From positions 20,918,577 through 20,982,576 of the forward strand of contig NC_092582.1 of NCBI RefSeq assembly GCF_037975245.1: 64,000 bases of DNA, written 5' to 3'. The notes under the pieces are model-generated. The model was not told the origin of the DNA. It saw only the letters and a program-made list of their open reading frames with translations, and ran no database searches. The stretch comes from Apostichopus japonicus. Its lineage: Eukaryota; Echinodermata; Holothuroidea; Aspidochirotida; Stichopodidae. Positions within the stretch are counted from its first letter, which is position 1. Every line of letters begins with the position of its first letter. A program made the position numbers and the translations under genes. Positions 1 through 12,078 of the stretch are shown one piece after another.

Positions 1-2046
1 CGATAAATTGAATTTACGATACCGATCAATCGAATATGCAGTACCGATAACACGAATTTACGATCCCGATCAATCGAATGTGCGGTACCGATCAATCGAA
101 TGTGCGATACGGAAAAATGGAATGTGCGGTACCGATAAATCGAAAGTGCGGTACCGATAAATCGAACGTGCGATACCGATAAATCGAATTTACGATACCG
201 ATAAATCGAATGTGCGGTACCGATAAATCGAACGTGCGATACCGATAAATCGAATTTACGATATCGAACAATCGAAAGTGCGGTATCGATTTATCGAACG
301 TGCGATAGCGATTAATCGAACGTGCGATAGCCATTAATCGAACTTGCGATACCGATAAATCGATTGTGCGATACCGATAAATCGAATGTGCGATACCGAT
401 AAATCGAAAGTGCGATAGCGATTAATCGAATGTGCGATACCGATTAATAGAACGTGCGATACCAATAAATCGAAAGTGCGGTACCGATAAATCGAACGTG
501 CGATACCGATAAATCGAATTTACGATACCGATCAATCGAATCTGCAGTACCGATAAATCGAATTTACGAACCCGATCAATCGAATGTGCGATATGGAAAT
601 ATCGAATGTGCGGTACCGATAAATCGAAAGTGCGGTACCGATAAATCGAACGTGCGATACCGATAAATCGAATTTACGATACCGATCAATCGAATGTGCA
701 GTACCGATAAATCGAAAGTGCAGTACCGATAAATCGAACGTGCGATAGCGATTAGGCGAACGTGCGATACCGAAAAATTTAATGTGTGGTAACGATAAAT
801 CGAATGTGCGGTACCGATAAATCGAAAGTGCGGCACCGATAAATCGAACGCGCGATAGACATTAATCGAACGTGCGATACCGATAAATGGAATGTGCGAT
901 ACCGATAAATCGAATGTGCGGTACCGATAAATCGAACGTGCGGTACCGATAAATCGAACGTGCGATACCGATAAATCGAATTTACGATACCGATCAATCT
1001 AAAGTGCGGTATTGATTAATCGAACGTGCGATACCGATTAATCGTACGTGCGATAGCGATTAATAGAACGTGCGATACCAATAAATCGAATGTGCAGTAC
1101 CGATAAATCGAACGTGCGATACCGATAAATCGAATTTACGATACCGATCAATCGAATCTGCAGTACCGATAAATCGAATTTACGATCCCGATCAATCGAA
1201 TGTGCGGTACCGATAAATCGAATGTGCGATACGGATAAATCGAAAGTGCGGTACCGATAAATCGAACGTGCGATACCGATAAATCGAATTTACGATACCG
1301 ATCAATCGAATCTGCAGTACCTATAAATCGAATTTACGATCCCGATCAATCGAATGTGCGGTACCGATCACTCGAATGTGCGATACCGAAAAATCGAAAA
1401 TACGATACAGATAAATCGAAAGTGTGGTATCGATAAATCGAATGTACGATACCGATCAATCGAAAGTGCGGTCCGATAATACAAACTTGCGATACCGATG
1501 AATCGAATTTGCGATACCGATTAATCGAATGTGCGGTACGGATAAATCGAAATTGCGATACCGATAAATCGAATGTGCGGAACCGATAAATCGATTGTGC
1601 GATACCGAAAATTCGAAAGTGCGGTACCGGTTAATCGAACTTGCGATACCGATAAATCGATTGTGCAATACCGACAAATCGAACGTGCGATAGCGATTAA
1701 TAGAACTTGCGATACCGATAAATGGAAAATACGATACCGATAAATCGAACGTGCGATACCGATATATCGAAAGTGCGGTACCGATTTATCGATTGTGCAA
1801 TACCGATGAATCGAATGTGCAATACCGATGAATCGAATGTGCGATACCGATAATTCGCACGTGCGGTACCGATAAATCGAAAGTGCCCAACCGATAAATC
1901 GAACGTGCGATACAGATAAATCAAAAATACGATACCGATCAATCGAAAGTGCGGTACCGATAAATCGAACTTGCGATACCGATCAATCGAACTTGCGATA
2001 GCGATTAATCGAACGTGCGATAGCGATTAATCGAACGTGCGATACC
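1..2046. repeat. Segmental duplication within 22-bp array, copy 1 (offset 4,619)
   Basis: This stretch is repeated almost base for base at 4,620-6,665. Irregular private variants recur at exactly +4,619, such as the GATATGGAAATATCG break near 590, the CCGATAATACAAAC unit near 1,472 and the GTGCCCAACC unit near 1,883. One difference I saw is A at 546 versus G at 5,165. Identity stops at 2,046/6,665, where the next base differs (G versus A). The left limit is cut by the window edge, so the duplicated block may be longer. Confidence 0.93.
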
Positions 2047-2629
2047 GATAAATCGAAAGTGCAGTACCGATAAATCGAACGTGCGATAGCGATTAAGCGA
2101 ACGTGCGATACCGATAAATCGATTGTGCGATACCGATAAATCGAATGTGCGGTACCGATAATTCGAAAGTACGGTACCGATAAATCGAAAGTGCGGCACC
2201 GATAAATCGAACGCGCGATAGACATTAATCGAACGTGCGATACCGATGAATCGAATGTGCGATACCGATAAATCGAACGTGCGGTACCGATAAATCGATT
2301 GTGCGATACCGATTAATCGAACTTGCGATACCGATAAATCGAATTTACGATACCGATCAGTCGAAAGTGCGGTACCGATTAATCGAATTTGCGATACCGA
2401 TCAATCGAACTTGCGATACCGATAAATCGAATGTGCGGTACCGATAAATCGAATGTGCGATACCGATAAATCGAACGTGCGATACCTATAAGTCGAATTT
2501 ACGATAACGATCAATCGAATGTGCAGTACCGATAAATGGAAAGTGCGACACCGATGAATCGAACGCGCGATAGACATTAATCGAATGTGCGATACCGATC
2601 AATCGAAAGTGCGGTACCGATAAATCGAA
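2047..2629. repeat. Segmental duplication in 22-bp array, offset 814 (37 units), copy 1
   Basis: This block recurs at about 2,861-3,443, an offset of 814 bp or exactly 37 units. The markers GATCAGTCG (2,355 and 3,169) and CCTATAAGTCG (2,485 and 3,299) keep that spacing. The copies differ at scattered single bases. The left limit is where 2,040 reads CGAACGTGCGATACC and 2,854 reads CGAATGTGCGGTACC. The right limit is near GAATGTG versus GAACTTG. Confidence 0.85.
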
Positions 2630-2860
2630 TGTGCGATACCGATAAATCGAATTTACGATACCGATCAATCGAATCTGCAGTACCGATAAATCGAATTAAC
2701 GATCCCGATCAATCGAATGTGCGGTACCGATCAATCGAATGTGCCATACGGAAAAATCGAATGTGCGGTTCCGATAAATCGAAAGTGCGGTACCGATAAA
2801 TCGAACGTGCGATACCGATAAATCGAATTTACGATACCGATCAATCGAATGTGCGGTACC

Positions 2861-3443
2861 GATAAATCGAAAGTGCAGTACCGATAAATCGAACGTGCGA
2901 TAGCGATTAAGCGAACGTGCGATACCGATAAATCGATTGTGCGATACCGATAAATCGAATGTGCGGTACCGATAATTCGAAAGTGCGGTACCGATAAATC
3001 GAAAGTGCGACACCGATAAATCGAACGTGCGATAGACATTAATCGAACGTGCGATACCGATGAATCGAATGTGCGATACTGATAAATCGAACGTGCGGTA
3101 CCGATAAATCGATTGTGCGATACCGATTAATCGAACTTGCGATACCGATAAATCGAATTTACGATACCGATCAGTCGAAAGTGCGGTACCGATTAATCGA
3201 ATTTGCGATACCGATCAATCGAACTTGCGATACCGATAAATCGAATGTGCGGTACCGATAAATCGAATGTGCGATACCGATAAATCGAACGTGCGATACC
3301 TATAAGTCGAATTTACGATAACGATCAATCGAATGTGCAGTACCAATAAATGGAAAGTGCGACACCGATGAATCGAACGCGCGATAGACATTAATCGAAT
3401 GTGCGATACCGATCAATCGAAAGTGCGGTACCGATAAATCGAA
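2861..3443. repeat. Segmental duplication in 22-bp array, offset 814, copy 2
   Basis: This is the second copy of the block at 2,047-2,629, matched variant for variant at +814. It runs directly into the 13-unit higher-order repeat that follows and shares its CCTATAAGTCG marker, so the 286-bp repeat seems to have grown out of this copy. Confidence 0.83.
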
Positions 3444-4060
3444 CTTGCGGGACCGATAAATCGAACTTGCGATACCGATTAATCGAATGTGCGGTACCGA
3501 TAAGTCAAATTTACGATAACGATAAATCGAATGTGCGGTACCGATAAATCGAATGTGCGATACCGATAAATCGAACGTGCGATACCTATAAGTCGAATTT
3601 ACGATAACGATCAATCGAATGTGCAGTACCGATGAATGGAAAGTGCGGTACCGATCAATCGAACGCGCGATAGACATTAATCGAATGTGCGATACCGATC
3701 AATCGAAAGTGCGGTACCGATAAATCGAACTTGCGGGACCGATAAATCGAACTTGCGATACCGATTAATCGAATGTGCGGTACCGATAAGTCAAATTTAC
3801 GATAACGATAAATCGAATGTGCGGAACCGATAAATCGAATGTGCGATACCGATAAATCGAACGTGCGATACCTATAAGTCGAATTTACGATAACGATCAA
3901 TCGAATGTGCAGTACCGATGAATGGAAAGTGCGATACCGATCAATCGAACGCGCGATAGACATTAATCGAATGTGCGATACCGATCAATCGAAAGTGCGG
4001 TACCGATAAATCGAACTTGCGGGACCGATCAATCGAACTTGCGATACCGATTAATCGAAT
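3236..4060. repeat. Three-copy 286-bp higher-order repeat (13 x 22 bp)
   Basis: A 13-unit block is tandemly repeated about three times. The marker GCGGGACC places its GGG at 3,449, 3,735 and 4,021, and the marker CCTATAAG lies at 3,299, 3,585 and 3,871. Every step is 286 bp, which equals 13 x 22. Copies differ by a few substitutions, for example GGTACC versus GGAACC near 3,834. This is the shortest clear higher-order period in the 22-bp family. Confidence 0.88.
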
Positions 4061-4619
4061 GTGCGGTACAGATCAGTCGAAAGTGCGATACAGATAAATC
4101 GAATGTGCGGAACCGATATATCGATTGTGCGATACCGATAAATAGAAAGTGCGGTACCGATAAATCGAATGTGCGATACCGATCAGTCGAACTTGCGATA
4201 GCGATTAATAGAACGTGCGATAGCGATTAATCGAACGTGCGATACCAATAAATCGAAAGTGCGGTACCGATAAATCGAACGTGCGATACCGATCAATCGA
4301 ATGTGCGGTACCGATAAATCGAAAGTGCGATAGCGGTTAATCGAACGTGCGATACCGATAAATCGAATGTGCGATACCGATAAATTGAAAATACGATACC
4401 GATAAATCGAATGTGCGGTATCGATAAATCGAATGTGCGACACCGATAAATCGAATGTGCGGTACCGATAAATCGAAAGTGCGGTACCGATAAATCGAAC
4501 GTGCGATACCGATAAATTGAATTTACGATACCGATCAATCGAATGTGCAGTACCGATCAATCGAAACTGCGGCACCGATAAATCGAACGCGCGATAGACA
4601 TTAATCGAACGTGCGATAC

Positions 4620-6665
4620 CGATAAATTGAATTTACGATACCGATCAATCGAATATGCAGTACCGATAACACGAATTTACGATCCCGATCAATCGAATGT
4701 GCGGTACCGATCAATCGAATGTGCGATACGGAAAAATGGAATGTGCGGTACCGATAAATCGAAAGTGCGGTACCGATAAATCGAACGTGCGATACCGATA
4801 AATCGAATTTACGATACCGATAAATCGAATGTGCGGTACCGATAAATCGAACGTGCGATACCGATAAATCGAATTTACGATATCGAACAATCGAAAGTGC
4901 GGTATCGATTTATCGAACGTGCGATAGCGATTAATCGAACGTGCGATAGCCATTAATCGAACTTGCGATACCGATAAATCGATTGTGCGATACCGATAAA
5001 TCGAATGTGCGATACCGATAAATCGAAAGTGCGATAGCGATTAATCGAATGTGCGATACCGATTAATAGAACGTGCGATACCAATAAATCGAAAGTGCGG
5101 TACCGATAAATCGAACGTGCGATACCGATAAATCGAATTTACGATACCGATCAATCGAATCTGCGGTACCGATAAATCGAATTTACGAACCCGATCAATC
5201 GAATGTGCGATATGGAAATATCGAATGTGCGGTACCGATAAATCGAAAGTGCGGTACCGATAAATCGAACGTGCGATACCGATAAATCGAATTTACGATA
5301 CCGATCAATCGAATGTGCAGTACCGATAAATCGAAAGTGCAGTACCGATAAATCGAACGTGCGATAGCGATTAGGCGAACGTGCGATACCGAAAAATTTA
5401 ATGTGTGGTAACGATAAATCGAATGTGCGGTACCGATAAATCGAAAGTGCGGCACCGATAAATCGAACGCGCGATAGACATTAATCGAACGTGCGATACC
5501 GATAAATGGAATGTGCGATACCGATAAATCGAATGTGCGGTACCGATAAATCGAACGTGCGGTACCGATAAATCGAACGTGCGATACCGATAAATCGAAT
5601 TTACGATACCGATCAATCTAAAGTGCGGTATTGATTAATCGAACGTGCGATACCGATTAATCGTACGTGCGATAGCGATTAATAGAACGTGCGATACCAA
5701 TAAATCGAATGTGCAGTACCGATAAATCGAACGTGCGATACCGATAAATCGAATTTACGATACCGATCAATCGAATCTGCAGTACCGATAAATCGAATTT
5801 ACGATCCCGATCAATCGAATGTGCGGTACCGATAAATCGAATGTGCGATACGGATAAATCGAAAGTGCGGTACCGATAAATCGAACGTGCGATACCGATA
5901 AATCGAATTTACGATACCGATCAATCGAATCTGCAGTACCTATAAATCGAATTTACGATCCCGATCAATCGAATGTGCGGTACCGATCACTCGAATGTGC
6001 GATACCGAAAAATCGAAAATACGATACAGATAAATCGAAAGTGTGGTATCGATAAATCGAATGTACGATACCGATCAATCGAAAGTGCGGTCCGATAATA
6101 CAAACTTGCGATACCGATGAATCGAATTTGCGATACCGATTAATCGAATGTGCGGTACGGATAAATCGAAATTGCGATACCGATAAATCGAATGTGCGGA
6201 ACCGATAAATCGATTGTGCGATACCGAAAATTCGAAAGTGCGGTACCGGTTAATCGAACTTGCGATACCGATAAATCGATTGTGCAATACCGACAAATCG
6301 AACGTGCGATAGCGATTAATAGAACTTGCGATACCGATAAATGGAAAATACGATACCGATAAATCGAACGTGCGATACCGATATATCGAAAGTGCGGTAC
6401 CGATTTATCGATTGTGCAATACCGATGAATCGAATGTGCAATACCGATGAATCGAATGTGCGATACCGATAATTCGCACGTGCGGTACCGATAAATCGAA
6501 AGTGCCCAACCGATAAATCGAACGTGCGATACAGATAAATCAAAAATACGATACCGATCAATCGAAAGTGCGGTACCGATAAATCGAACTTGCGATACCG
6601 ATCAATCGAACTTGCGATAGCGATTAATCGAACGTGCGATAGCGATTAATCGAACGTGCGATACC
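4620..6665. repeat. Segmental duplication within 22-bp array, copy 2 (offset 4,619)
   Basis: This is the second copy of 1-2,046, near-identical including the degenerate units. The offset is one base short of 210 units, so a 1-bp indel lies between the copies. The copy starts where the sequence CGATAAATTGAATTTACG, which also opens the window, reappears. Confidence 0.93.
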
Positions 6666-7640
6666 AATAAATCGAAAGTGCGGTACCAATAAATGGAACG
6701 TGCGATACCGATAAATTGAATTTACGATACCGATCAATCGAATGTGCGGTACCGATAAATCGAACGTGCGATAGCGGTCAATCGAACGTGCGATACCGAT
6801 AAATCGAATGTGCGGTACCGATAAATCGAAAATACGATACCGATAAATCGAATGTTCGGTACCGATAAATCGAATGTGCGACACCGATAAATTAAATGTG
6901 CGGTACCGATAATTCGAAAGTGCGGTACCGATAAATCGAACGTGAGATACCAATAAATCGAATTTACGATACCGATCAATCGAAAGTGCGGTATCGATCA
7001 ATCGTATGTGCGATACCGATAAATCGAATGTGCGATACCCTTTAATCGAATGTGGGGTAATGATAAATCGAAAGTGCGGTACCGATAAACGAATGTGCGA
7101 TACCGATAAATCGAATTTACGATACCGATCAATCGAATGTGCGGCACCGATCAATCGAAAGTGCGGTATCGCTCAATCGTATGTGCGATACCGATAAATC
7201 GAATTTGCGGTACCTATAAATCGAACGGGCGGTACCTATAAGTCGAATTTACGATACCGATCAATCGAATGCGCAGTACCGATAAATCGAAAGTGCGGCA
7301 CCGATAAATCGAAAGCGCAATAGACATTAATCGAACGTGCGATACCGATAAATCGAATGTGCGGTACCGATAAATCGAATGTGCGATACCGATGGATCGA
7401 ATGTGCGACACCGATAAATCGAATGTGCGGTACCAATAAATCGAAAGTGCGGTACCGATAAATGGAACGTTCGATACCGATAAATCGAATTTACTATACC
7501 GATCACTCGAATGTGCGGTACCGAATAATCGAACGTGCGATAGCGGTTAATCGAACGTGCGATACCGATAAATCGAATGTGCGGTACCGATAAATCGAAT
7601 GTGCGGTACCGATAAATCGAATGTGCGACACCGATAAATC

Positions 7641-8155
7641 GAATTTACGATACCGATCAATCGAAAGTGCGGTACCGATTAATCGAACGTGCGATACCGT
7701 TTAATCGGACGTGCGATAGCGATTAATCGAACTTGCGATACCGATAAATCGATTGTGCGATACCGATAAATCGAATGTGCGATACCGATAAATCGAAAGT
7801 GCGGTACCGATAAATCGAACGTGCGATACCGATAAATCGAAAATACGATACCGATAAATCGAATGTGCGTTACCAATCAATCGAATGTGCGATACCGATA
7901 AATCGAATATGCGGTACTGATAAATCGAAAGTGCGGTACCGATAAATCGAACGTGAGATACCTATAAGTCGAATTTACGATAACGATCATCGAATTTGCA
8001 GTACCTATCAATCGAAAGTGCGGCACCGATAAAACGAACGCGGGATACACATTACTCCAACGTGCGATACCGATAAATCGAATGTGCGGTACCGATAAAT
8101 CGAAAGTACGATACGGAAAAATCGAAAGTGCGGTACCGATAAATCGAATTTACGA
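7641..8155. repeat. Duplicated block in 22-bp array (offset 1,119), copy 1
   Basis: This block matches 8,760-9,274 at an offset of 1,119 bp. It includes the odd units ACACATTACTCC and ATACGGAAAAATCG and the 21-bp unit AACGATCATCG. Just upstream, 7,198-7,411 matches 8,537-8,750 at an offset of 1,339. The second copy has therefore lost ten units (220 bp) between the two matching parts. Confidence 0.8.
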
Positions 8156-8759
8156 TACCGATCAATCGAAAGTGCGGTATCGATCAATCGTATGTGCGAT
8201 ACCGATAAATCGAATGTGCGATACCCTTTAATCGAATGTGGGGTAACGATAAATCGAAAGTGCGGTACCGATAAACGAATGTGCGATACCGATAAATCGA
8301 ATTTACGATACCGATAAATCGAATGTGCGGTACCGATCAATCGAAAGTGCGGTATCGCTCAATCGTATGTGCGATACCGATAAATCGAATTTGCGGTACC
8401 GATAAATCGAAAATGCGGTACCGATAAACGAATGTGCGATACCGATAAATCGAATTGACGATACCGATCAATCGAATGTGCGGTACCGATCAATCGAATG
8501 TGCGATACCGATCAATCGAATATCCGGTACCGATAAATCGAAATTGCGGTACCGATAAATCGAACGGGCGGTACCTATAAGTCGAATTTACGATACCGAT
8601 CAATCGAATGCGCAGTACCGATAAATCGAAAGTGCGGCACCGATAAATCGAAAGCGCAATAGACATTAATCGAACGTGCGATACCGATAAATCGAATGTG
8701 CGGTACCGATAAATCGAATGTGCGATACCGATGGATCGAATGTGCGACACCGATAAATC

Positions 8760-9274
8760 GAATTTACGATACCGATCAATCGAAAGTGCGGTACCGATTA
8801 ATCGAACGTGCGATACCGTTTAATCGAACGTGCGATAGCGATTAATCGAACTTGCGATACCGATAAATCGATTGTGCGATACCGATAAATCGAATGTGCG
8901 ATACCGATAAATCGAAAGTGCGGTACCGATAAATCGAACGTGCGATACCGATAAATCGAAAATACGATACCGATAAATCGAATGTGCGTTACCAATCAAT
9001 CGAATGTGCGATACCGATAAATCGAATATGCGGTACTGATAAATCGAAAGTGCGGTACCGATAAATCGAACGTGAGATACCTATAAGTCGAATTTACGAT
9101 AACGATCATCGAATTTGCAGTACCTATCAATCGAAAGTGCGGCACCGATAAATCGAACGCGGGATACACATTACTCCAACGTGCGATACCGATAAATCGA
9201 ATGTGCGGTACCGATAAATCGAAAGTACGATACGGAAAAATCGAAAGTGCGGTACCGATAAATCGAATTTACGA
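8760..9274. repeat. Duplicated block in 22-bp array (offset 1,119), copy 2
   Basis: This is the second copy of 7,641-8,155, differing by single bases such as AAAACGAACG versus AAATCGAACG. It is the last recognisable duplication before the fold-back at 9,514. Confidence 0.8.
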
Positions 9275-9503
9275 TACGGATCAATCGAAAGTGCGGTACC
9301 CATTATTTGAACGTGCGATAGCGATTAATCGAACGTGCGTAAGCGATTAATCGAACTTGCGATATCGATAAATCGATTGTGCGATACCGATAAATCGAAT
9401 GTGCGATACCGATAAATGGAAAGTGCGGTACCGATTAATGGAACGTGCGATACCGATAAATCGAATGTGCGATACCGAGAAATCGAATTTGCAGTACCGA
9501 TAA

Positions 9504-9525
9504 ATCGAAAGTGCGCACTTTCGAT
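9504..9525. other. Head-to-head inversion point of the 22-bp array (perfect palindrome)
   Basis: The array switches strand between 9,514 and 9,515. Eleven bases ending GAAAGTGC are followed by their exact reverse complement beginning GCACTTTC, giving a 22-bp perfect palindrome with no spacer. One mismatch outward, the symmetry continues as diverging satellite units. Left of the centre all units read CGATAAATCG and right of it all read CGATTTATCG. The absence of a spacer suggests a fold-back or break-and-fusion event, or an assembly join. Confidence 0.9.
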
Positions 9526-11236
9526 TGATCGGTATCGTAAATTCGATTTATCGGTATCGCACGTTCGATTTATCGGTACCGCACTTTCGATTTATCGGTA
9601 CCGCACATTCGATTTATCGGTGTCGCACATTCGATTTATCGATACCGCACCTTCGATTTATCGGTATCGTATTTTCAATTTATCGGTATCGCACATTCGA
9701 TTTATCGGTATCGTAAATTCGATTTATCCGTACCGCACATTCGATTAATCGGTATCGCAAGTTCGATTGATCGGTATCGCAAGTTCGATTTATCGGTAGG
9801 GCACTTTCGATTGATCGGTATCGTACATTCGACTTATCGATACCATACTTTCGATTTATCTGTATCTTATTTTCGATTTATCGATATCGCACATTCGATT
9901 TATCGGTGCCGCACATTCGATTTATCGGTATCATATTTTCGATTTATCAGTATCGCACGTTCGATTTATCGGTGCCGCACTTTCGATTTATCGATACCGC
10001 ACGAATTATCGGTGTCGCACATTCGATTCATCGGTATTGCACATTCGATAAAACGGTAACGCACGTTCGATTAATCGGTACCGCACTTTCGATTAATCGG
10101 TATCGCACGTTCGATTAATCGGTACCGCACTTTTGATTGATCGGTATCGCACGTTCTATTAATCGCTATCGCACGTTCGATTTATCGGTATCGCACGTTC
10201 GATTTATCGGTACCGCACGTTCGATTAATCGGTATCGCACATTCGATTTATCGGTATCGCACGATCGATTAATGTCTATCGCGCGTTCGATTTATCGGTG
10301 TCGCACTTTCGATTTATCGGTACTGCACATTCGATAAATCGTTATCGTAAATTCGACTTATAGGTATCGCACGTTCGATTTATCGGTATCGCACTTTCGA
10401 TTTATCGGTACCGCACATTCGATTTATCGGTATCGTATTTTCGATTTATCGGTATCGCACGTTCGATTAATCGCTATCGCACGTTCGTTTTATCGGTACT
10501 GCACTTTCGATTTATCGGTACTGCACATTCGATTGATCGGTATCGTAAATTCGATTTATCGGTATGGCATGTTCGATTTATCGTTACGGCACCTTCGATT
10601 TATCGGTATCGTATTTTCAATTTATCGGTATCGCACATTCTATTTATCGGTATCGCACGTTCGATTAACCGCTATCGCACTTTCGATTTATCGGTACCGC
10701 ACATTCGATTGATCGGTATCGTAAATTTGATTTATCGGTATCGCACGTTCGATTTATCGGTACCGCACTTTCGATTTATCGGTATCGCAAGTTCGTATTA
10801 TCGGTACCGCACTTTCGACTTATCGGTATCGCACAATCGATTGATCGGTTCCGCACATTCGATTTATCTGTATCGCACTTTCGATTTATCCGTACCGCAC
10901 ATTCGATTACTCGGTATCGCAAGTTCGATTGATTGGTATCGCAAGTTCGATTTATCGGTACCGCACTTTCGATTGATCGGTATCGTACATTCGATTTATC
11001 GATACCGTACTTTCGATTTATCTGTATCGTATTTTCGATTTATCGGTATCGCACATTCGATTTATCGGTACCGCACATTCGATTTATCGGTATCGTATTT
11101 TCGATTTATCTGTATCGCACGTTCGATTTATCGGTAGCGCACTTTCGATTTATCGGTACCGCACGTACGAATTATCGGTGTCGCACATTCGATTCATCGG
11201 TATTGCACATTCGATAAATCGGTAACGCACGTTCGA
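9515..11236 (+). repeat. 22-bp satellite array, plus orientation (left of island)
   Basis: This is the same 22-bp family as 1-9,514 on the opposite strand. About 9,525-9,716 resembles the reverse complement of about 4,293-4,538: both translate to nearly the same peptide with the same rare substitutions (YRCRTFDLSIPH). This part is therefore an inverted relative of the left array. The array ends in the middle of a unit after GCACGTTCGA, where the non-satellite island begins. Confidence 0.96.
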
Positions 11237-11240
11237 ACAC

Positions 11241-11258
11241 TGGGTCGATATCGACCCA
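11241..11258. other. 18-bp perfect palindrome at left edge of island
   Basis: TGGGTCGATATCGACCCA is its own reverse complement. It lies four bases inside the left end of the island. It could be an end feature of an inserted element or a cruciform-prone breakpoint. No matching palindrome is seen at the right edge, so the element-end reading is weak. Confidence 0.7.
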
Positions 11259-11411
11259 AATAATCATTGAATTTAAAAAAAATAGTACTCAGCCACCTTA
11301 CATCCTACAACATTCATTAAGGTATTGAAATGTAGCTAAGACCATACGTTTGTGTATAAAACAAATAAAAAGGGGGGTAACTTTTGAATATTTCTAGTGG
11401 GTGGGGCTCAA

Positions 11412-11424
11412 AGGTCAAAGGTCA
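11412..11424 (+). promoter_or_regulatory. DR1-type AGGTCA direct repeat in the island
   Basis: AGGTCA-A-AGGTCA is a consensus-type DR1, the arrangement bound by RXR heterodimers, HNF4 and COUP-TF-class receptors in animals. The same 13-mer is in most 146-bp satellite monomers. Binding in this organism is not shown. The match could be chance, or could mark a repeat family related to the satellite. Confidence 0.4.
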
Positions 11425-11500
11425 ACCTGAAAATGGCGTAATTCGGCTAAAAATCGATGTTCGCTTCATAAAAATCGTGACAGAAAATAAGAGTTGATCA

Positions 11501-11514
11501 CCCCCCCCCCCCCC
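11501..11514. repeat. Poly-C tract (14 bases)
   Basis: This is an uninterrupted run of C flanked by GATCA and ATTATA. Exact length is unreliable in any assembly. It accounts for the glycine run in the 88-codon minus-strand frame, an argument against that frame being a gene. Confidence 0.9.
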
Positions 11515-12053
11515 ATTATATTTGGTATAAACCCTTACATGTTTTGAACATATTCTGAGCATTTCAGGAATATATCTATAGAGAGTTCTCAGAAAAATGC
11601 AAATGTCCTTGAAATTTCCTGTAATTTGACACCAAAATCGTCCAAATCCGTTCATTTTTGAGAAAAATCTCATTCCCGAACGCTTCAACCTACGAACGTG
11701 TTTTTTTTTTCTTATTTGAGATATTTAGGCCACTGCAACATTTGTAATTGATAGTTATGGCATAGCGCCCTCGCATTCCTTTGTAAATCGATAGCAACGG
11801 CCGTTCTTGCGCAATATTGTTTCATTGAATGTTTAGTGTACAGTCTCAATGGACTGTTTCGTACGGGTACACTTTCAAATAGGCCGTGGCCCAAATTTAC
11901 GGCCCAATAGGCCCTAAAGATGTGGGACGATTGGTCAGATACCATGATGAGGTCCAGGACCTTCTGGTCGAACCAGTTTATCAAGGTTCGGTCCTTTTGA
12001 GGACCCAGAAATCGTAAGTCAATAGCGTTGTTTACCAAAAAAGGCTAGGCTAG

Positions 12054-12078
12054 GCCTAACGTTATGCCAACGTTAGGC
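12054..12078. other. 10-bp stem hairpin in island (GCCTAACGTT / AACGTTAGGC)
   Basis: GCCTAACGTT and AACGTTAGGC are exact reverse complements separated by the five bases ATGCC. They directly follow a short GGCTAGGCTAGGC repeat. The hairpin may be a remnant of a small element. It is not followed by a T-run and is not a bacterial terminator. Confidence 0.6.

Larger units (their letters stand above)
1..9514 (-). repeat. 22-bp CpG-rich satellite array, minus orientation
   Basis: This is a continuous tandem array of a 22-bp unit. On the minus strand the unit reads TTCGATTNATCGGTAYCG followed by a four-base variable stretch. The period is direct: units start at 1, 23, 45 and 67, and later diagnostic variants are spaced by multiples of 22 with rare 1-bp indels. 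Most units carry three or four CpGs. Variation is concentrated at the N (T, G or A), at the Y (GGTACC versus GGTATC) and in the short stretch before TTCG (CACA, CACG, CACT, CAAG, CAAA, TAAA, TATT). Open reading frames of 60-176 codons occur throughout in all frames of the minus strand and some of the plus strand. They encode the same 22-residue peptide period and are not genes. The left edge lies outside the window. Function is unknown. Confidence 0.97.

Noticed and set aside
11422-11688. 88-codon minus-strand frame in the island
   Set aside because: It runs through the poly-C tract, giving a glycine run, and has no recognisable domain. Its frame depends on the unreliable homopolymer length.
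11712-12038. 108-codon minus-strand frame in the island
   Set aside because: The start is a TTG, no family is recognised, and a frame of this length can occur by chance. It could be an exon or element remnant, but a protein search with no hit, or a hit to a known element, would be needed to decide.
12054-12078. Rho-independent-type terminator
   Set aside because: The stem is not followed by a T-run, and nothing suggests a bacterial context.
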